Below are positions 1 through 11,992 of a stretch of 64,000 bases of DNA, piece after piece (position 1 is the stretch's first letter; every line of letters starts with the position of its first letter). Origin of the DNA: Rhipicephalus microplus (Eukaryota; Arthropoda; Arachnida; Ixodida; Ixodidae). The notes below the pieces were generated by a model. It was not told the DNA's origin, did no database searches, and worked only from the letters and a program-made list of their open reading frames with translations. Both the position numbers and the translations under genes were made by a program. Location of the stretch: contig NC_134710.1 of assembly GCF_043290135.1 (NCBI RefSeq), forward strand, positions 10,674,821 through 10,738,820. Reading direction: 5' to 3'.

Positions 1-673
1 GTGAATAGTGTTTGTTCCGTTTAGCATCCCCAGGTTGCACGTTCTAATCCTTGTAGTTGGGGTTTTGTTACGACTGCTATATATATCATTATTAGATTTA
101 GTGGGATCTCGTCACGGTAGTTTTGACGCTGTTTCACGATGCAGCTATCCGGCACTCAAGCAGCCACCATACGCCACGTACAAGATCTACCACCAATCAT
201 TACAGCACCATATTCCACCAGATAAATGGATGGTGGAATCCACCATACATCAGATGGACGTTTTTTGTAGTGCAGTAATTGATGCTTAAAATTAGCAGCT
301 AGATAAAATTACTAACTTTGTCAACTTAGGCATAGCATTTTCCTGTTATTATGGGAAGGATTTACCTTCTACTCTCTAAATCACCTTCAATGGTTATGTG
401 CCATGCACAGAGGAAAGAGGCTGTAGAATTCATGCAGCACCTTCATTGTTAAAGATCTGGCCGCCCGGTTCTTGGCCGATCCCACTTTGTGGGTGTGCGC
501 CATAATAACAAGGATCATCTTCTTCAACGAACGCGCTTACGGCACGGAGCTCGTACGAAAACCAAGCGCAAGCTTTAGACTGCCTCGAATACTGCAGGCC
601 ACTCCAGCTTGGGACCAGAAGCAACTACTCAAGTTTAGGAGGCATCGTTCGGAGAGGCTGCACACGGGAATTC

Positions 674-1462
674 ATGCAGCATTGACGACAGCCCCGTGCC
701 TCCGCCGGTAGAGCACCGTCGTTTTACGCAACCCAACCAGGTCTAGACGCACGTTCGCTTTTGCGCAGAATGCGCACAGACGACCTTTGTGAAAACGTGT
801 GGCACCTCTTCTGCAGCGCCTTCTGCCAGCTCCAAGAAGACCAGCTGTCACAAGCTCGGGAGGCAAGCACCAGTCAGCAAAGGCTTGTGATTTCCCGTGC
901 AGGATCTATCAGTCCAGCACCGTCGTCCCACGTAGGCCATCTTGATCCGCACGTGTCTTCCCTGCGCAGTCTGTGCATGGACGAACATCAAGGCGAGGGG
1001 CACCGTTGAGTCAATTTTTTGCAACTACCAGAGTACCCACCACAGCAGGCTCAGGGGGAAACCAACGATAAACACGGTAGCCTGCCAAACCATGCCTTCA
1101 CTGGTGGAGCCCCGTCGTCTCATGCAAGTGAACTCAATCTAGGGGAGCCTTGGCTTCCATGTCTACTGATAACCCATTTGGATCGAGGCGACAAGTGCCA
1201 CCTCTTTCGAAACGTTTTATTGCACCTGCGACAGTGACAGTGCGGTTCGGAGTATGACTACAATGGTTATCATCTGAAAACCACCACATTGGAAGGTTGG
1301 GTCTACCCTATGACCAAACGGGGAACTGCAGCACCATGCGTGCATATTTCGTGCGCTCGGCTAGACACTCTAACGCAATGAAAGGTGAACTGCACCCATA
1401 CTTTGGGTACTGTGCACATTTTCAAGCACCTTGGAGATGATTGTGAAACAGCTGGGAGGTGA
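674..1462 (+). pseudogene. Macrosatellite frame, copy 1, broken by stops
   Basis: This is the unit-1 counterpart of the frames at 4449, 8217 and 11993. The equivalent start is ATG at 674, but codon 4 is TGA where the other copies have CGA. Further in-frame TGA codons lie at 1007-1009 and 1235-1237. Between stops the product keeps the shared blocks TDDLCENVWHLFCSAFCQLQ and CMDEHQGE. No known domain is recognised. The breaks suggest either a dead copy of a gene or a frame that is open by chance in the other units. Confidence 0.5.
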
Positions 1463-1509
1463 TTGGGAAGCAACTCGGAGATGATTGGGAAGCAGCTGGG
1501 AGATTTGCA
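1436..1509. repeat. 24-bp minisatellite, three copies
   Basis: A motif close to GAGATGATTGGGAAGCAGCT is repeated three times with small changes. The same block occurs in each unit, near 5210-5282, 8975-9049 and 12745-12822, at the 3' end of the conserved frame, whose stop falls inside it. Confidence 0.8.
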
Positions 1510-2436
1510 ATAGTGTCAAACGAGTATGCCGGGTAGAGTGCCCATTGTGAATATATTGCGCAATTTCCGTGAATTACTTATTACGTGCAAATAAAAGGAA
1601 TATGATCATTTGGAAGAAATGTTCCATTTCTTGAATAAGGACAACATAATAACTGATATGCAAAACTTGTAAAAGGGCAACAATTCGAAGGCTACCTAAA
1701 AAGCAATACAAAGCGCGCTTCTGAACCACCAACCAAAAACATTCCTTAGTGAACCGAAAACAGATCTGCCGTGCCTAGCATCCGAAACTTTTCAAGAGAA
1801 GAATAGCTATCGCTTGTATAAATTTAGCTCTATTAATGTCATATGAGCACCGTCTTGATACAGTATTTAGTAATGGACCTAACTGACTGAGAGTGGCTCG
1901 AATATTTCCCTCTGTTAACAAGGGTGTGTGCGATATAATCTTGCAGTAAATAAAACGTAATAAAATGGGGCATGAATTAAAATGAAAGCTGTGCATGCAC
2001 GTGATAGCTCACTTTAACCTCCTCTCGCACAGCATAAAGGAGATCCTAGTAGACATAACCTGTGCAGTTTTAAACGCGAAGCATTTCTTAGCGAACTTCG
2101 GCGAGTTCGGCCGTATCTATCTTGCCATCTACGACTGTTAGCTCTCCTGGCCGTTTGGATGATAGGATCTATACTTAAATTGGTATGGCATAACATGACT
2201 GTATGACGAGCATAAGTAAATAGTCATAACACGAAAATCATGACATGCATCTCATAAATGTCATGGTTTGCATGTAGTGGTCTTGCGGTTCCGGCATTGG
2301 TTTCGTTCACATGACTTATCGCAAAACTTCTATGTTGTCAGATCGTTGCATGGCGCAGATAAGTGACAGGCCATCGCGTAGAAATTATGACTTTCGTGTG
2401 ACTTAAGAACATGACAACATGCCACGCTCATGAATA

Positions 2437-2674
2437 TTGATTGATATGTGAGGTTTAACGTCCCAAAACCACCATACGATTATGAGAGACGGCGTAGTGG
2501 AGGGCTCCGGAAATTTCGACATTCTGGGGTTCTTTATTTGCACCCAAATCTGAGCACACGGGCCTACAACATTTCCGCCTATAGCGGAAATGCAGCCGCC
2601 ACAGCAAGTATTCGATCCCGCGACCTGCGGGTCAGCAGCCAAGTACGTTAGCCACTAAGGAACAGTGGCGGGGC
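2437..2674 (-). mobile_element. Ruka-type tRNA-derived SINE (unit 1)
   Basis: On the minus strand this reads as a tRNA-like head (the complement of ATTCGATCCCGCGACCTGCG, which carries the B box) followed by a body complementary to the stretch with GGTTTAACGTCCCAAAACC, and a tail ending in TCAATCA-like repeats. It matches my memory of the ixodid tick SINE Ruka. It lies at the same place in units 2 and 3, so it inserted before the array was amplified. Confidence 0.85.
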
Positions 2675-3758
2675 AGACCTTGACTACATGCGACGCTCAT
2701 GATGCACTCGCGGTCGTTTCGCCAGCTTCACCTATACCAAACTTGGGAAAACGTGACGTGAATGGATGAGGAAGGTATAAGATTGATGAAAACTTATTAA
2801 TCATTACATGCGTACCATATGAAACATGACTGCTTGCTACGTTCATAATTAACAAAGTTTGTGCGACGCTAACGTGCATAAACGTTTACTTTATCAACGC
2901 CTCGATACGAGCCCCAGCGAGTTTGACATTCTCCTTACTATTCAACCACCATGATTTTCCCAAAAGGTTAGGCCTACCTATCGAGCCCGTACATGTGATA
3001 TCGGCTCTTTTGGGTTTCAATATACACAATTTCGAAGAGTAATACTGGCAATACAACAGAGTCATGGAACCATTCAACTAAAGTGAAGCCTTTATTGTTG
3101 TACCCGATATCCTCGAAAGAAGTGACAAACATCGATGCGACGGTCTTGAAGCATTCCCACCAAACCTACGCTCCCCTCACCGTCCGCCGCCGGTAGGACT
3201 TGCGGACACTTCTCTGGCTCTATGCGAGAACACAGACTCGTATTTTCGTATGTTTTTTGAACCAATATGATAGCATAACGTTTCCGACGCAGTGCGTTCG
3301 TTTCCGCCAAGCAGTTATGTTGTTGTTGCTATTGATAGAGCTACAGCAGTGATCTGGCACGACGGCTCTGTGCGTTGCGCGAAAGACAACATAATACTGA
3401 ATCAATTGCGTAAGCGTATCAATCAAAAGAGCCTAAAGGCGTCATAAAGCCTGAGCATATCTCGCCCTTTGGAACGAGCGTGAAACGGATAATAAGCTTG
3501 ACAGTGGCCGCCGATAAACAAGTACCTGCTCGTCAGTTCAATGAGTTTTTTTCTTGCGGTTGTTAATTGTGCCAAAATCATAGCGCTGTTGTGATTATTG
3601 CAGTGGCAATCGTTACAGAAGCAGTTGTTTGTGTTCACAAATGTCCAAATTACACTAGCAGGGGCAAATACCATTCATCTTGAGTACGCGACAAAGAGAA
3701 CAGAAGCTCAAAACTCCTGTTCGCAACTTGACTAGCCTTTCAACAGCAAAGTTTCTAT

Positions 3759-3830
3759 GTGTCGGCATGGCCCAGTGAATAGTGTTTGTTCAGTTTGGCA
3801 TCCCCAGGTTGCACGTTCTAATCCATGTAG
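3759..3830 (+). other. Degenerate tRNA-like (Pol III promoter-like) segment
   Basis: The stretch contains an A-box-like TGGCCCAGTGAATAG and, about 45 bases on, a B-box-like GGTTGCACGTTCTAATCC, then a T run. Spacing fits a tRNA-derived SINE head, but both boxes deviate from consensus. Equivalent segments lie near 7526-7597 and 11302-11373; the unit-1 copy would begin left of the window. Confidence 0.4.
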
Positions 3831-4448
3831 TTGGGTTTTTGTTACGAATGCTTTATATACCATAATAAATTTTGTGGGATCTCGTCACGGCTGTTTTGAC
3901 GGTGTTTAACTATGCAGCTATCCGGAACTCCAGCAGCCACGATACGCCACGTACAAGATCTGCCACCAATATTTACAACACCATAATCCACCAGAAAAAG
4001 GTATTGTGGAATCAGCCATACATATGATGAAAGTTTTTTGTAGTGCAGTAATTGATACTTAAAATTAGCAGCTAGAGAGAATTACTAACTCTGTCAACTT
4101 AAGCATAGCATTTTCCTGTTATTATGGGAAGGATTTACCTTCTACTCTCTCAATCCCGTTCTATGGTTATGTGCCATGCATAGAGGAAAGAGGCTGGAGA
4201 ATTCATGCAGCACGTTCTCCATTAAAGATCTGGCCGCCCGGTTTTTAGCCGATCCCACATTGTGGGTGCGCGCCATATAACAAGGATCATCATCCTCATC
4301 ATCGAATGCGCTTACGGCGCGGAGCTTATCCGAAGGCCAAGCGCAAGCTTTCGACTGCCTCGAACACTGCAGGCCGCTCCAGCTTGGATAGAGAAGCGAC
4401 TACTCAAGTTTAGGAGGCATCATTGAGAGAGTCTGCACACGGGAATTC

Positions 4449-5135
4449 ATGCAGCATCGGCCACAGCACCGTGCCTCCACCAGTAGAGCACCGTCGTTCT
4501 ACGCTACCGAACCAGCTCGTGACGCACGTTCACGTCTGCGCAGAATGCCGACAGACGACCTTTGTGAAAATATGTGGCACCTTTTCTGCAGCGCCTTCTG
4601 CCAGCTCCAAGAAGACCAGCTGTCTCAAGCTTGGCTGGCAAGCACCGGTCAGCAATGGCTTGTGAATTCCTGTGCACGATCTATCGGTCCGGCACTGTCG
4701 TCCCACGTAAGCCATCTTGATCCGCACGTGTCTTCCCTGCGCAGTCTGTGCATGGACGAACATCAAGGTGAGGAACACCATTGGATCAATTTTTTGCAAC
4801 TTCCAGAAAACCAACCCCAGCAGGCTCAGGGAGCGACCAACGATAAGCACGGTTGTCTTCCGTACCACACCTTCACCGTTGGAGCCCCGTCGTCCCACGC
4901 TAGTGAACTTATTCTAGGGGAGCCTTGGCCTTCATGTCTACTGATAACCCATTTAGATAAAGGCGACACGTGCAACCTCTTTCGAAACGTCTTCTTGCAC
5001 CTGCGCCAGTTGCAGTGCGTTTCGAAGTATGACAACAATGGTCATCATCTGAAAACCACCACAGTGGAAGGTTGGGTCTACCCTATGACAAAACAGGGAA
5101 CTGGAGCACCATGCGTGCCGATTTCGTGCACTTAG
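4449..5135 (+). CDS. Uncharacterised frame, macrosatellite copy 2 (228 codons)
   Basis: I recognise no family. The predicted product is built of three diverged modules of about 65 residues. Module 1 has MPTDDLCENMWHLFCSAFC, module 2 has LRSLCMDEHQGEEHHWINFL, and module 3 has LITHLDKGDTCNLFRNVFLH. Each follows a stretch coded by a CCGTCGT(C/T)CCACG-like DNA motif. No signal peptide or membrane segment is evident. Compared with copy 3, amino-acid-changing differences outnumber silent ones by roughly four to one by eye, which is what drift without selection would give. Compared with copy 3 it ends early at TAG. It may be non-coding satellite that happens to stay open, or a recently amplified gene with poor constraint. 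Confidence 0.3.
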   Translation: MQHRPQHRASTSRAPSFYATEPARDARSRLRRMPTDDLCENMWHLFCSAFCQLQEDQLSQAWLASTGQQWLVNSCARSIGPALSSHVSHLDPHVSSLRSLCMDEHQGEEHHWINFLQLPENQPQQAQGATNDKHGCLPYHTFTVGAPSSHASELILGEPWPSCLLITHLDKGDTCNLFRNVFLHLRQLQCVSKYDNNGHHLKTTTVEGWVYPMTKQGTGAPCVPISCT

Positions 5136-6206
5136 CTAGCCACTCTAACCCAATTGAAGGTGACCTGCACCCATACGTTGGGTGCTGTGCACATTCTGAA
5201 ACACCTTGGAGATGATATGAAAACAGCTGGGAGGTGATTGGGAAGCAACTCGGAGATGATTGGGAAGCAGCTCGGGGATTTGCAATAGTGCCAAACGAGT
5301 TTGCCGGGTAGAGTGCCCATTGCGACAATATTGAGCAATTTCCGTGAATTACTTATTACCTGAAATAAAAGGACTATGATTCGTTTCAACTAATGTTCCA
5401 TTTCTTGAACAAGGACAACTCAATAACTGATATGAAGAACGTGTAAATAGGCAACCATTCTAATGCTAGTTAAAAGCAATACAAAGCACGCTTCTGAACC
5501 ACCAACTGAAAGCACTCCTAAGTGAACCGAAAACAGATCTGCCGTGTCTAGCATTCAAAACTTTTCAAGAGAAGAATAGCTATTGCTTGCCTAAATTCAG
5601 CTCTACTGAAGTCATATCAGCAACGTCTTCATACAGTATTTAATAATGGAACTAACTGACTGAGAGACGCTCGACTATTTCCTTCTGTTATCAATGGTGT
5701 GTGCGATATAATCTTGCAGTAAAGAAAACGTAGTAAAATGGCACATGAACTAAAATAAAAGCTGTGCATGCACGTGATAGATCAGTTTAACCTCCTCTCG
5801 CACACCTTAAAAAGATCGTAGCCAGACATAGCGTGCGCAGTTTTAAACGCGAAGCATTTCTTAGTGTCTTCGGCGAGTTTAGCCGAATCCATCTTGCCAT
5901 CCACGACTGTTAGCTCTCCTGGCCATTTGGATGATGGGATCTATACTTAAATTGGTATGGAATAACATGACTATATGACGAGAGTAAGTATATAGTCATA
6001 CACTAAACTCATTACATGAATCTCATAAATATCATGATTGACATGTAATAGTCTTGCGGTTCCGGCGGTTGTTTGGTGCACATGACTTATCGTAAAATTT
6101 GTATGGTGTCAGATCGCTGCATGGGGAAGATAAGTGACAGGCCCTCACGTAGAAACCATGACATGCGTTGACATAAGAACAGGACAATATGCCACGCTCA
6201 GGAATA

Positions 6207-6444
6207 TCGATTGCTATGTGAGGTTTAACGTCCAAAAACCACCATACGATTATGAGAGACGGCGTAGTGGAGGGCTTCGGAAATTTCGACATTCTGGGGT
6301 TCTTTAACGTGCACCCAAATCTGAGCACACGGGCCTACAACACTTCCGCCTCCATCGGAAATGCAGCTGCCACAGCAAGTATTCGATCCCGCGACCTGCG
6401 GTCAGCAGCCTATTACGTTAGCCACTAAGGAACCGTGGCGGGGC
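6207..6444 (-). mobile_element. Ruka-type SINE (unit 2)
   Basis: Same element and position within the unit as the copy at 2437. Its body carries the CTCCATCGGAAATGCAG variant, whereas copies 1 and 3 carry TATAGCGGAAATGCAG, so the units have diverged since amplification. Confidence 0.85.
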
Positions 6445-7525
6445 AGACCTTGACTACATGCGACGCTCATGATGCACTCGCGGTCGTTTCGCCAGTTTCA
6501 CATTTACCAAACTTGGGAAAACGTGACGTGAATGAATAAGGAAGGTATAAGACTGATGAAAACTTATTAATCATTACATGCGTACCATATGAAACATGAC
6601 TGCTTGCTACGTTCATAATTAACAAAGATTGTGCGACGCTAATCTGCATAAACATTTACTCTATCAACGCCTCGATACGAGCCCCAGCGAGTTTGAATTT
6701 CTCCTTACTATTCTACCACCAAGATTTTCCCAAAAGGTTAGGCCTACCAACCGAGCTCGTACATGTGATATCGCCCCTTCTGGGTTTCAATATACACAAT
6801 TTCGAAGAGTAATATTGGCAATACAACACAGCCAAGGAACCATTGAACTTAAGTGAAGCCTTTTTTGTTGTGCCCGATATCCTCGAAAGAAGCGACAAAC
6901 ATCGATGCGACGCACTTGAAGCATTCCCACCAAACCTACGCCTTCCCTCCCCGTCCGCTGCCGGTAGCACTTGCGGGCACTTCTCTGGCTCTATGAGAGA
7001 ACACAGACTCAATTTTCGTATGTTTTTTGAACCAATATGATAGCATAATGTTTCCGGCGCAGTGCGTTCGTTTCCGCCAAGCCGTTATATTGTTGCTAAC
7101 GATAGAGCAACAGCAGTGATCCGGCACGACGGCTCTGTGCGTTGCGCGAAAGACAACATAATACTGAATCAATTGCGTAAGCGTATCAATCAAAAGAGCC
7201 TAAAGGCGTCATAAAGCCTGAGCATATCTCGCCCTTTGGAACGAGCGTGAAACGGATAATAAGCTTGACAGTGACCGCCGATAAACAAGTACCTGCTCCT
7301 CAGTTCAATGAGTTTTTTTCTTGCGGTTGTTAATTGTGCCAAAATCATAGCGCTGTTGTGATTATTGCAGTGGCAATCGTTACAGAAGCAGTTGTTTGTG
7401 TTCACAAATGTCCAAATTTCACTAGCAGGGGCAAATACCATTCATCTTGAGTACGCGACAAAGAGAACAGAAGCTCAAAACTCCTGTTCGCAACTTGACT
7501 AGCCTTTCAACAGCAAAGTTTCTAT

Positions 7526-7597
7526 GTGTCGGCATGGCGCAGTGAATAGTGTTTGTTCAGTTTGGCATCCCCAGGTTGCACGTTCTAATCCATGTAG
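7526..7597 (+). other. Degenerate tRNA-like segment (unit 2/3 junction)
   Basis: Here the A-box-like motif is TGGCGCAGTGAATAG, closer to the Pol III consensus than in the copy at 3759. The B-box-like motif is again GGTTGCACGTTCTAATCC. Confidence 0.4.
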
Positions 7598-7942
7598 TTG
7601 GGTTTTTGTTACGAATGCTTTATATACCATAATAAATATTGTGGGATCTCGTCACGGCTGTTTTGACGGTGTTTAACTATGCAGCTATCCGGAACTCCAG
7701 CAGCCACGATACGCCACGTACAAGATCTGCCACCAATATTTACAACACCATAATCCACCAGAAAAAGGGATTGTGGAATCAGCCATACATATGATGAAAG
7801 TTTTTTGTAGTGCAGTAATTGATACTTAAAATTAGCAGCTAGAGAAAATTACTAACTCTGTCAACTTAAGCATAGCAATTTCCTGTTATTATGGGAAGGA
7901 TTTACCTTCTACTCTCTCAATACCGTTCTATGGTTATGTGAT

Positions 7943-8194
7943 ATGCACAGAGGAAAGAGGCTGTGGAATTCATGCAGCACGTTCTCCATTAAAGATCTGG
8001 CCGCCCGGTTTTTGGCCGATCCCACTTTGTGGGTGTGCGCCATAATGAAGAGGATCATCATCCTCATCATCGAATGTGCTTACGGCACGGAGCTTATCCG
8101 AAGGCCAAGCGCAAGCTTTCGACTGCCTCGAACACTGCAGGCCGCTCCAGCTTGGATAGAGAAGCGACTACTCAAGTTTAGGAGGCATCGTTGA
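7943..8194 (+). other. Upstream short frame of macrosatellite unit 3 (83 codons)
   Basis: A frame just 5' of the main one; the equivalent in unit 4 is 11788-11970. The shared product contains FLADPTLWVCAI and RRPSASFRLPR. It ends about 20 bases before the main frame. In units 1 and 2 it is interrupted or altered, so coding status is doubtful; it could be a fourth, more diverged module of the repeated structure. Confidence 0.2.
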
Positions 8195-8216
8195 GAGAGT
8201 CTGCACACGGGAATTC

Positions 8217-9005
8217 ATGCAGCATCGACCACAGCACCGTGCCTCCACCGGTAGAGCACCGTTGTTCTACGCAACCGAATCAGCTCTAGACGCACGTTCA
8301 CGTCTGCGCAGAATGCCGACAGACGACCTTTGTCAAAATGTGTGGCACCTTTTCTGCAGCGCCTTCTGCCAGCTCCAAGAAGACCAGCTGTCTCAAGCTT
8401 GGGAGGCAAGCACCGGTCAGCAATGGCTTTTGAATTCCTGTGCAGGATCTATCGGTCCGGCACTGTCGTCCCACGTAAGCCATCTTGATCCGCACGTGTC
8501 TTCCCTGCGCAGTCTGTGGATGGACGAACATCAAGGTGAGGAACACCATTGGATCAATTTTTTGCAACTTCCAGAGTACCAACCCCAGCAGGCTCAGGGA
8601 GCGACCAACGATAAGCACGGTTGTCTTCCGTACCACGTCTTCACCGTTGGAGCCCCGTCGTCCCACGCTAGTGAACTTATGCTAGGGGAGCCTTGGCCTT
8701 TATGTCTACTGATAACCTATTTTGATCGAGGCAACAAGTGCAACCTCTTTCGAAACGTCTTCTTGCACCTGCGTCAGTTGCAGTGCGTTTCGGAGTATGA
8801 CAAGAATGGTCATCATCTGAAAGCCACCACAGTGGAAGGTTGGGCCTACCCTATGACCAAACTGGGAACGGCAGCACCATGCGTGCCAATTTCGTGCTTT
8901 TGGCTAGCCACTCTAACCCAATTGAAGGTGACCTGCACACATAAGTTGGGTGCTGTGCACATTCTGAAACACCTTGGAGATGATATGAAAACAGCTGGGA
9001 GATGA
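8217..9005 (+). CDS. Uncharacterised frame, macrosatellite copy 3 (262 codons)
   Basis: Start chosen at the ATG that follows the shared motif GGGAATTC, as in copies 2 and 4. The product shows the same three modules of about 65 residues and runs on through VTCTHKLGAVHILKHLGDDM into the 24-bp minisatellite, where TGA ends it. Its central region is close to copy 2, but replacement changes are scattered evenly, including C to W inside the module-2 core. A 122-codon frame on the opposite strand is also open here and in unit 2, which again suggests low stop density rather than two genes. Function unknown. Confidence 0.3.
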   Translation: MQHRPQHRASTGRAPLFYATESALDARSRLRRMPTDDLCQNVWHLFCSAFCQLQEDQLSQAWEASTGQQWLLNSCAGSIGPALSSHVSHLDPHVSSLRSLWMDEHQGEEHHWINFLQLPEYQPQQAQGATNDKHGCLPYHVFTVGAPSSHASELMLGEPWPLCLLITYFDRGNKCNLFRNVFLHLRQLQCVSEYDKNGHHLKATTVEGWAYPMTKLGTAAPCVPISCFWLATLTQLKVTCTHKLGAVHILKHLGDDMKTAGR

Positions 9006-9976
9006 TTGGGAAGCAACTCGGATATGATTGGGAAGCAGCTCGGCGATTTGCAATAGTGCCAAACGAGTTTGCCGGGTAGAGTGCCCATTGCGACAATATT
9101 GCGCAATTTCTGTGAATTACTTATTAACTGAAATAAAAGGACTATGATTCGTTGCAACTAATGTTCCATTTCTTGAACAAGGACAACACAATAACTGATA
9201 TGAAAAACGTGTGAATGGACAACCATTCTAAGGCTACTTAAAAGCAATACAAAGCACGCTTCTGAACCACCAACTGAAAGCACTCCTTAGTGAACCGAAA
9301 ACAGATCTGCCGTGTCTAGCATTCAAAACTTTTCAAGAGAAGAATAGCTATTGCTTGTCTAAATTTAGCTCTACTGAAGTCATATGAGCAACGTCTTCAT
9401 ACAGTATTTAATAATGGAACTAACTGACTGAGAGACGCTCGAATATTTCCTTCTGTTATCAATGGTGTGTGCGATATAATCTTGCAGTAAAGAAAACGTA
9501 GTAAAATGGCGCATGAACTAAAAGAAAAGCTGTGCATGCACGTGATAGCTCAGCTTAACCTCCTCTCGCAAGCTTAAAGAAGATTGTAGCCAGACATAGC
9601 GTGCGCAGTTTTAAACGCGAAGCATTTCTTATCGTCTTCGGCGAGTTTGGCCGTATCCATCTTGCCATCCGCGACTGTTAGCTCTCCTGGCCGTTTGGTT
9701 GATGGGATTTATACTTAAATTGGTATAGCATAACATCACCATATGACGAGAAGAAGTAAATAGTCATAACACTAAAATCATTACATGCATCTCATAAATG
9801 TCATGATTGACCTTTAATAGTCTTGCGGTTCCGGCAGTGGTTTGGTGCACATGACTTATCGTAAAATTTGTATGGTGTCAGATTGCTGCATGGCGAAGAT
9901 AAGTGACAGGCCCTCACGTAGAAATCATCACATGCGTGTGACATAAGAACATGACAATGTGCCACGCTCATGAATA

Positions 9977-10215
9977 TTGATTGATATGTGAGGTTTAACG
10001 TCCCAAAACCACCATACGATTATGAGAGACGGCGTAGTGGAGGGCTCCGGAAGTTTCGACATTCTGGGGTTCTTTAACGTGCACCCAAATCTGAGCACAC
10101 GGGCCTACAACATTTCCGCCTATAGCGGAAATGCAGCCACCACAGCAAGTATTCGATCCCGCGACCTGCGGGTCAGCATCTAAGTACGTTAGCCCCTAAG
10201 GAACCGCGGCGGGGC
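9977..10215 (-). mobile_element. Ruka-type SINE (unit 3)
   Basis: Third positional copy. The tRNA-like head remains recognisable and ends in CCGCGGCGGGGC, the form I would expect for an intact head. Confidence 0.85.
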
Positions 10216-11301
10216 AGACCTTGACTACATGCGACGGTCATGATGCACTCGCGGTCGTTTCGCCAGCTTCACATATACCAAACGTGGGAAAACGTGACGT
10301 GAATGGATGAGGAAGGTATAAGATTGATTAAAACTTATCAATCATTACATGCGTACCATAGGAAGCATGACTACTTGCTACGTTTATATTTAACAAAGTT
10401 GTTGCGACGCTAATGTGCATAAACTTTAACTCTTTCAATGCCTCAATACGAGCCCCAGTGAGTTTGACTTCCCCATTACTATTTTACTACCATAATTTTC
10501 CCAAAAGGTTAGGCCTACCTACCGAGCTCGTACATGTGATATCGCCACTTTTGGGTTTCAATATACACAATTTCGAAGAGTAATATTGGCAATACAACAC
10601 AGGCATGGAACCATTCAGCTTAAGTGAAGCCTTTTTTCTTGTGCCCGATATTCTTGAAAGAAGCGACAAACATCGATGCGACGCACTTGAAGCATTCCCA
10701 ACAAACCTACGCCTTCCCTCCCCGTCCCCCACCGGTAGCACTTGCGGGCACTTCTCTGGCTCTATGCGAAACACAGACTCGTAGTTTCGTATGTTTTTTG
10801 AACCAATATGATAGCATAATGTTTCCGGCGCAGTGCGTTCGTTTCCGCCAAGCCGTTATGTTGTTGTTGCTAACAATAGAGCGACAGCAGTGATCTGGCA
10901 CGACGGTGCTGTGCGTTGCGCGAAAGACAACATAATACTGAATCAATTGCGTAAGCGTATCAATCAAAAGAGCCTAAAGGCGTCATAAAGTCTGAGCATA
11001 TCTCGCCCTTTGGAACGAGCGTGAAACGGATAATACGCTTGACAGTGACCGCCGATAAAAAACTACCTGCTCCTCAGTTCACTGAGTTTTTTTTTCTTGT
11101 TGTTGTGAATTGTGCCAAAATCATAGCGCTGTTGTCATTATTGCAGTGGCAATCGTTACAGAACCAGTTGTTTGTGTTCACAAATGTCCAAATTTCACTA
11201 GCAGGGGCATATACCATTTATCTTGAGTACGCGACACAGAGAACAGAAGCTCAACACTCTTGTTCGCAAGTTGACTAGCCATTTAACAGCAAAGTTTCCA
11301 T

Positions 11302-11373
11302 GTGTCGGCATGGCGCAGTGAGTAGTGTTTCTTCAGTTTAGCATCCCCAGGTTGCACGTTCTAATCCATAAAG
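11302..11373 (+). other. Degenerate tRNA-like segment (unit 3/4 junction)
   Basis: Carries TGGCGCAGTGAGTAG as A-box-like motif and the B-box-like GGTTGCACGTTCTAATCC. It marks the start of the last, truncated unit. Confidence 0.4.
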
Positions 11374-11992
11374 TTGGGTTTTTGTTACGACATTTTTTAT
11401 ACCATTATTAGATTTAGTGGGGTCTCGTCGCGGTAGTTTTGACGCTGTTTTACGATCCAGCTATCCTGCATTCCAGCAGCAACCATGCGCCACGTACAAG
11501 ATCTGCCAACAATATTTACAGCACCATAATCCTCCAGAAAAATGGATGGCGGAATCCACCATACATATGATGGACGTTTTTTGTAGCGCAGTAATTGATA
11601 CTTAATATTAGCAGCTAGATAAAATTAGTAACTTTGTCATCTTAACCATAGCATTTTCCTATTATTTTGGGAACGATTTACCTTCTACTCTCTCAATCCC
11701 CTTCGATGATTATGTGCCATGCACAGAGGAAAGAGACTGTAGATTTCATGCAGCACGTTCTTCGTTAAAGATCTGGCCGCCCGGTTCTTGGCCGATCCCA
11801 CTTTGTGGGTGTGCACCATAATAACAAGGATCATCATCGTCATCATCGAATGCGCTTACGGCACGGAGCTCATCCGAAGACCAAGCGCAAGCTTTCGACG
11901 GCCTCGAATACTGCAGGCCGCTCCAGCTTGGAATGAGAAGCGACTACTCAAGTTTAGGAGGCATCGTTGAGAGTGTCTGCACACGGGAATTC

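Noticed and set aside
4530..8666. 122-codon frames on the minus strand of the macrosatellite units 2 and 3
   Set aside because: They lie opposite the plus-strand frame, are not open in units 1 and 4, and show no motif; likely shadows.
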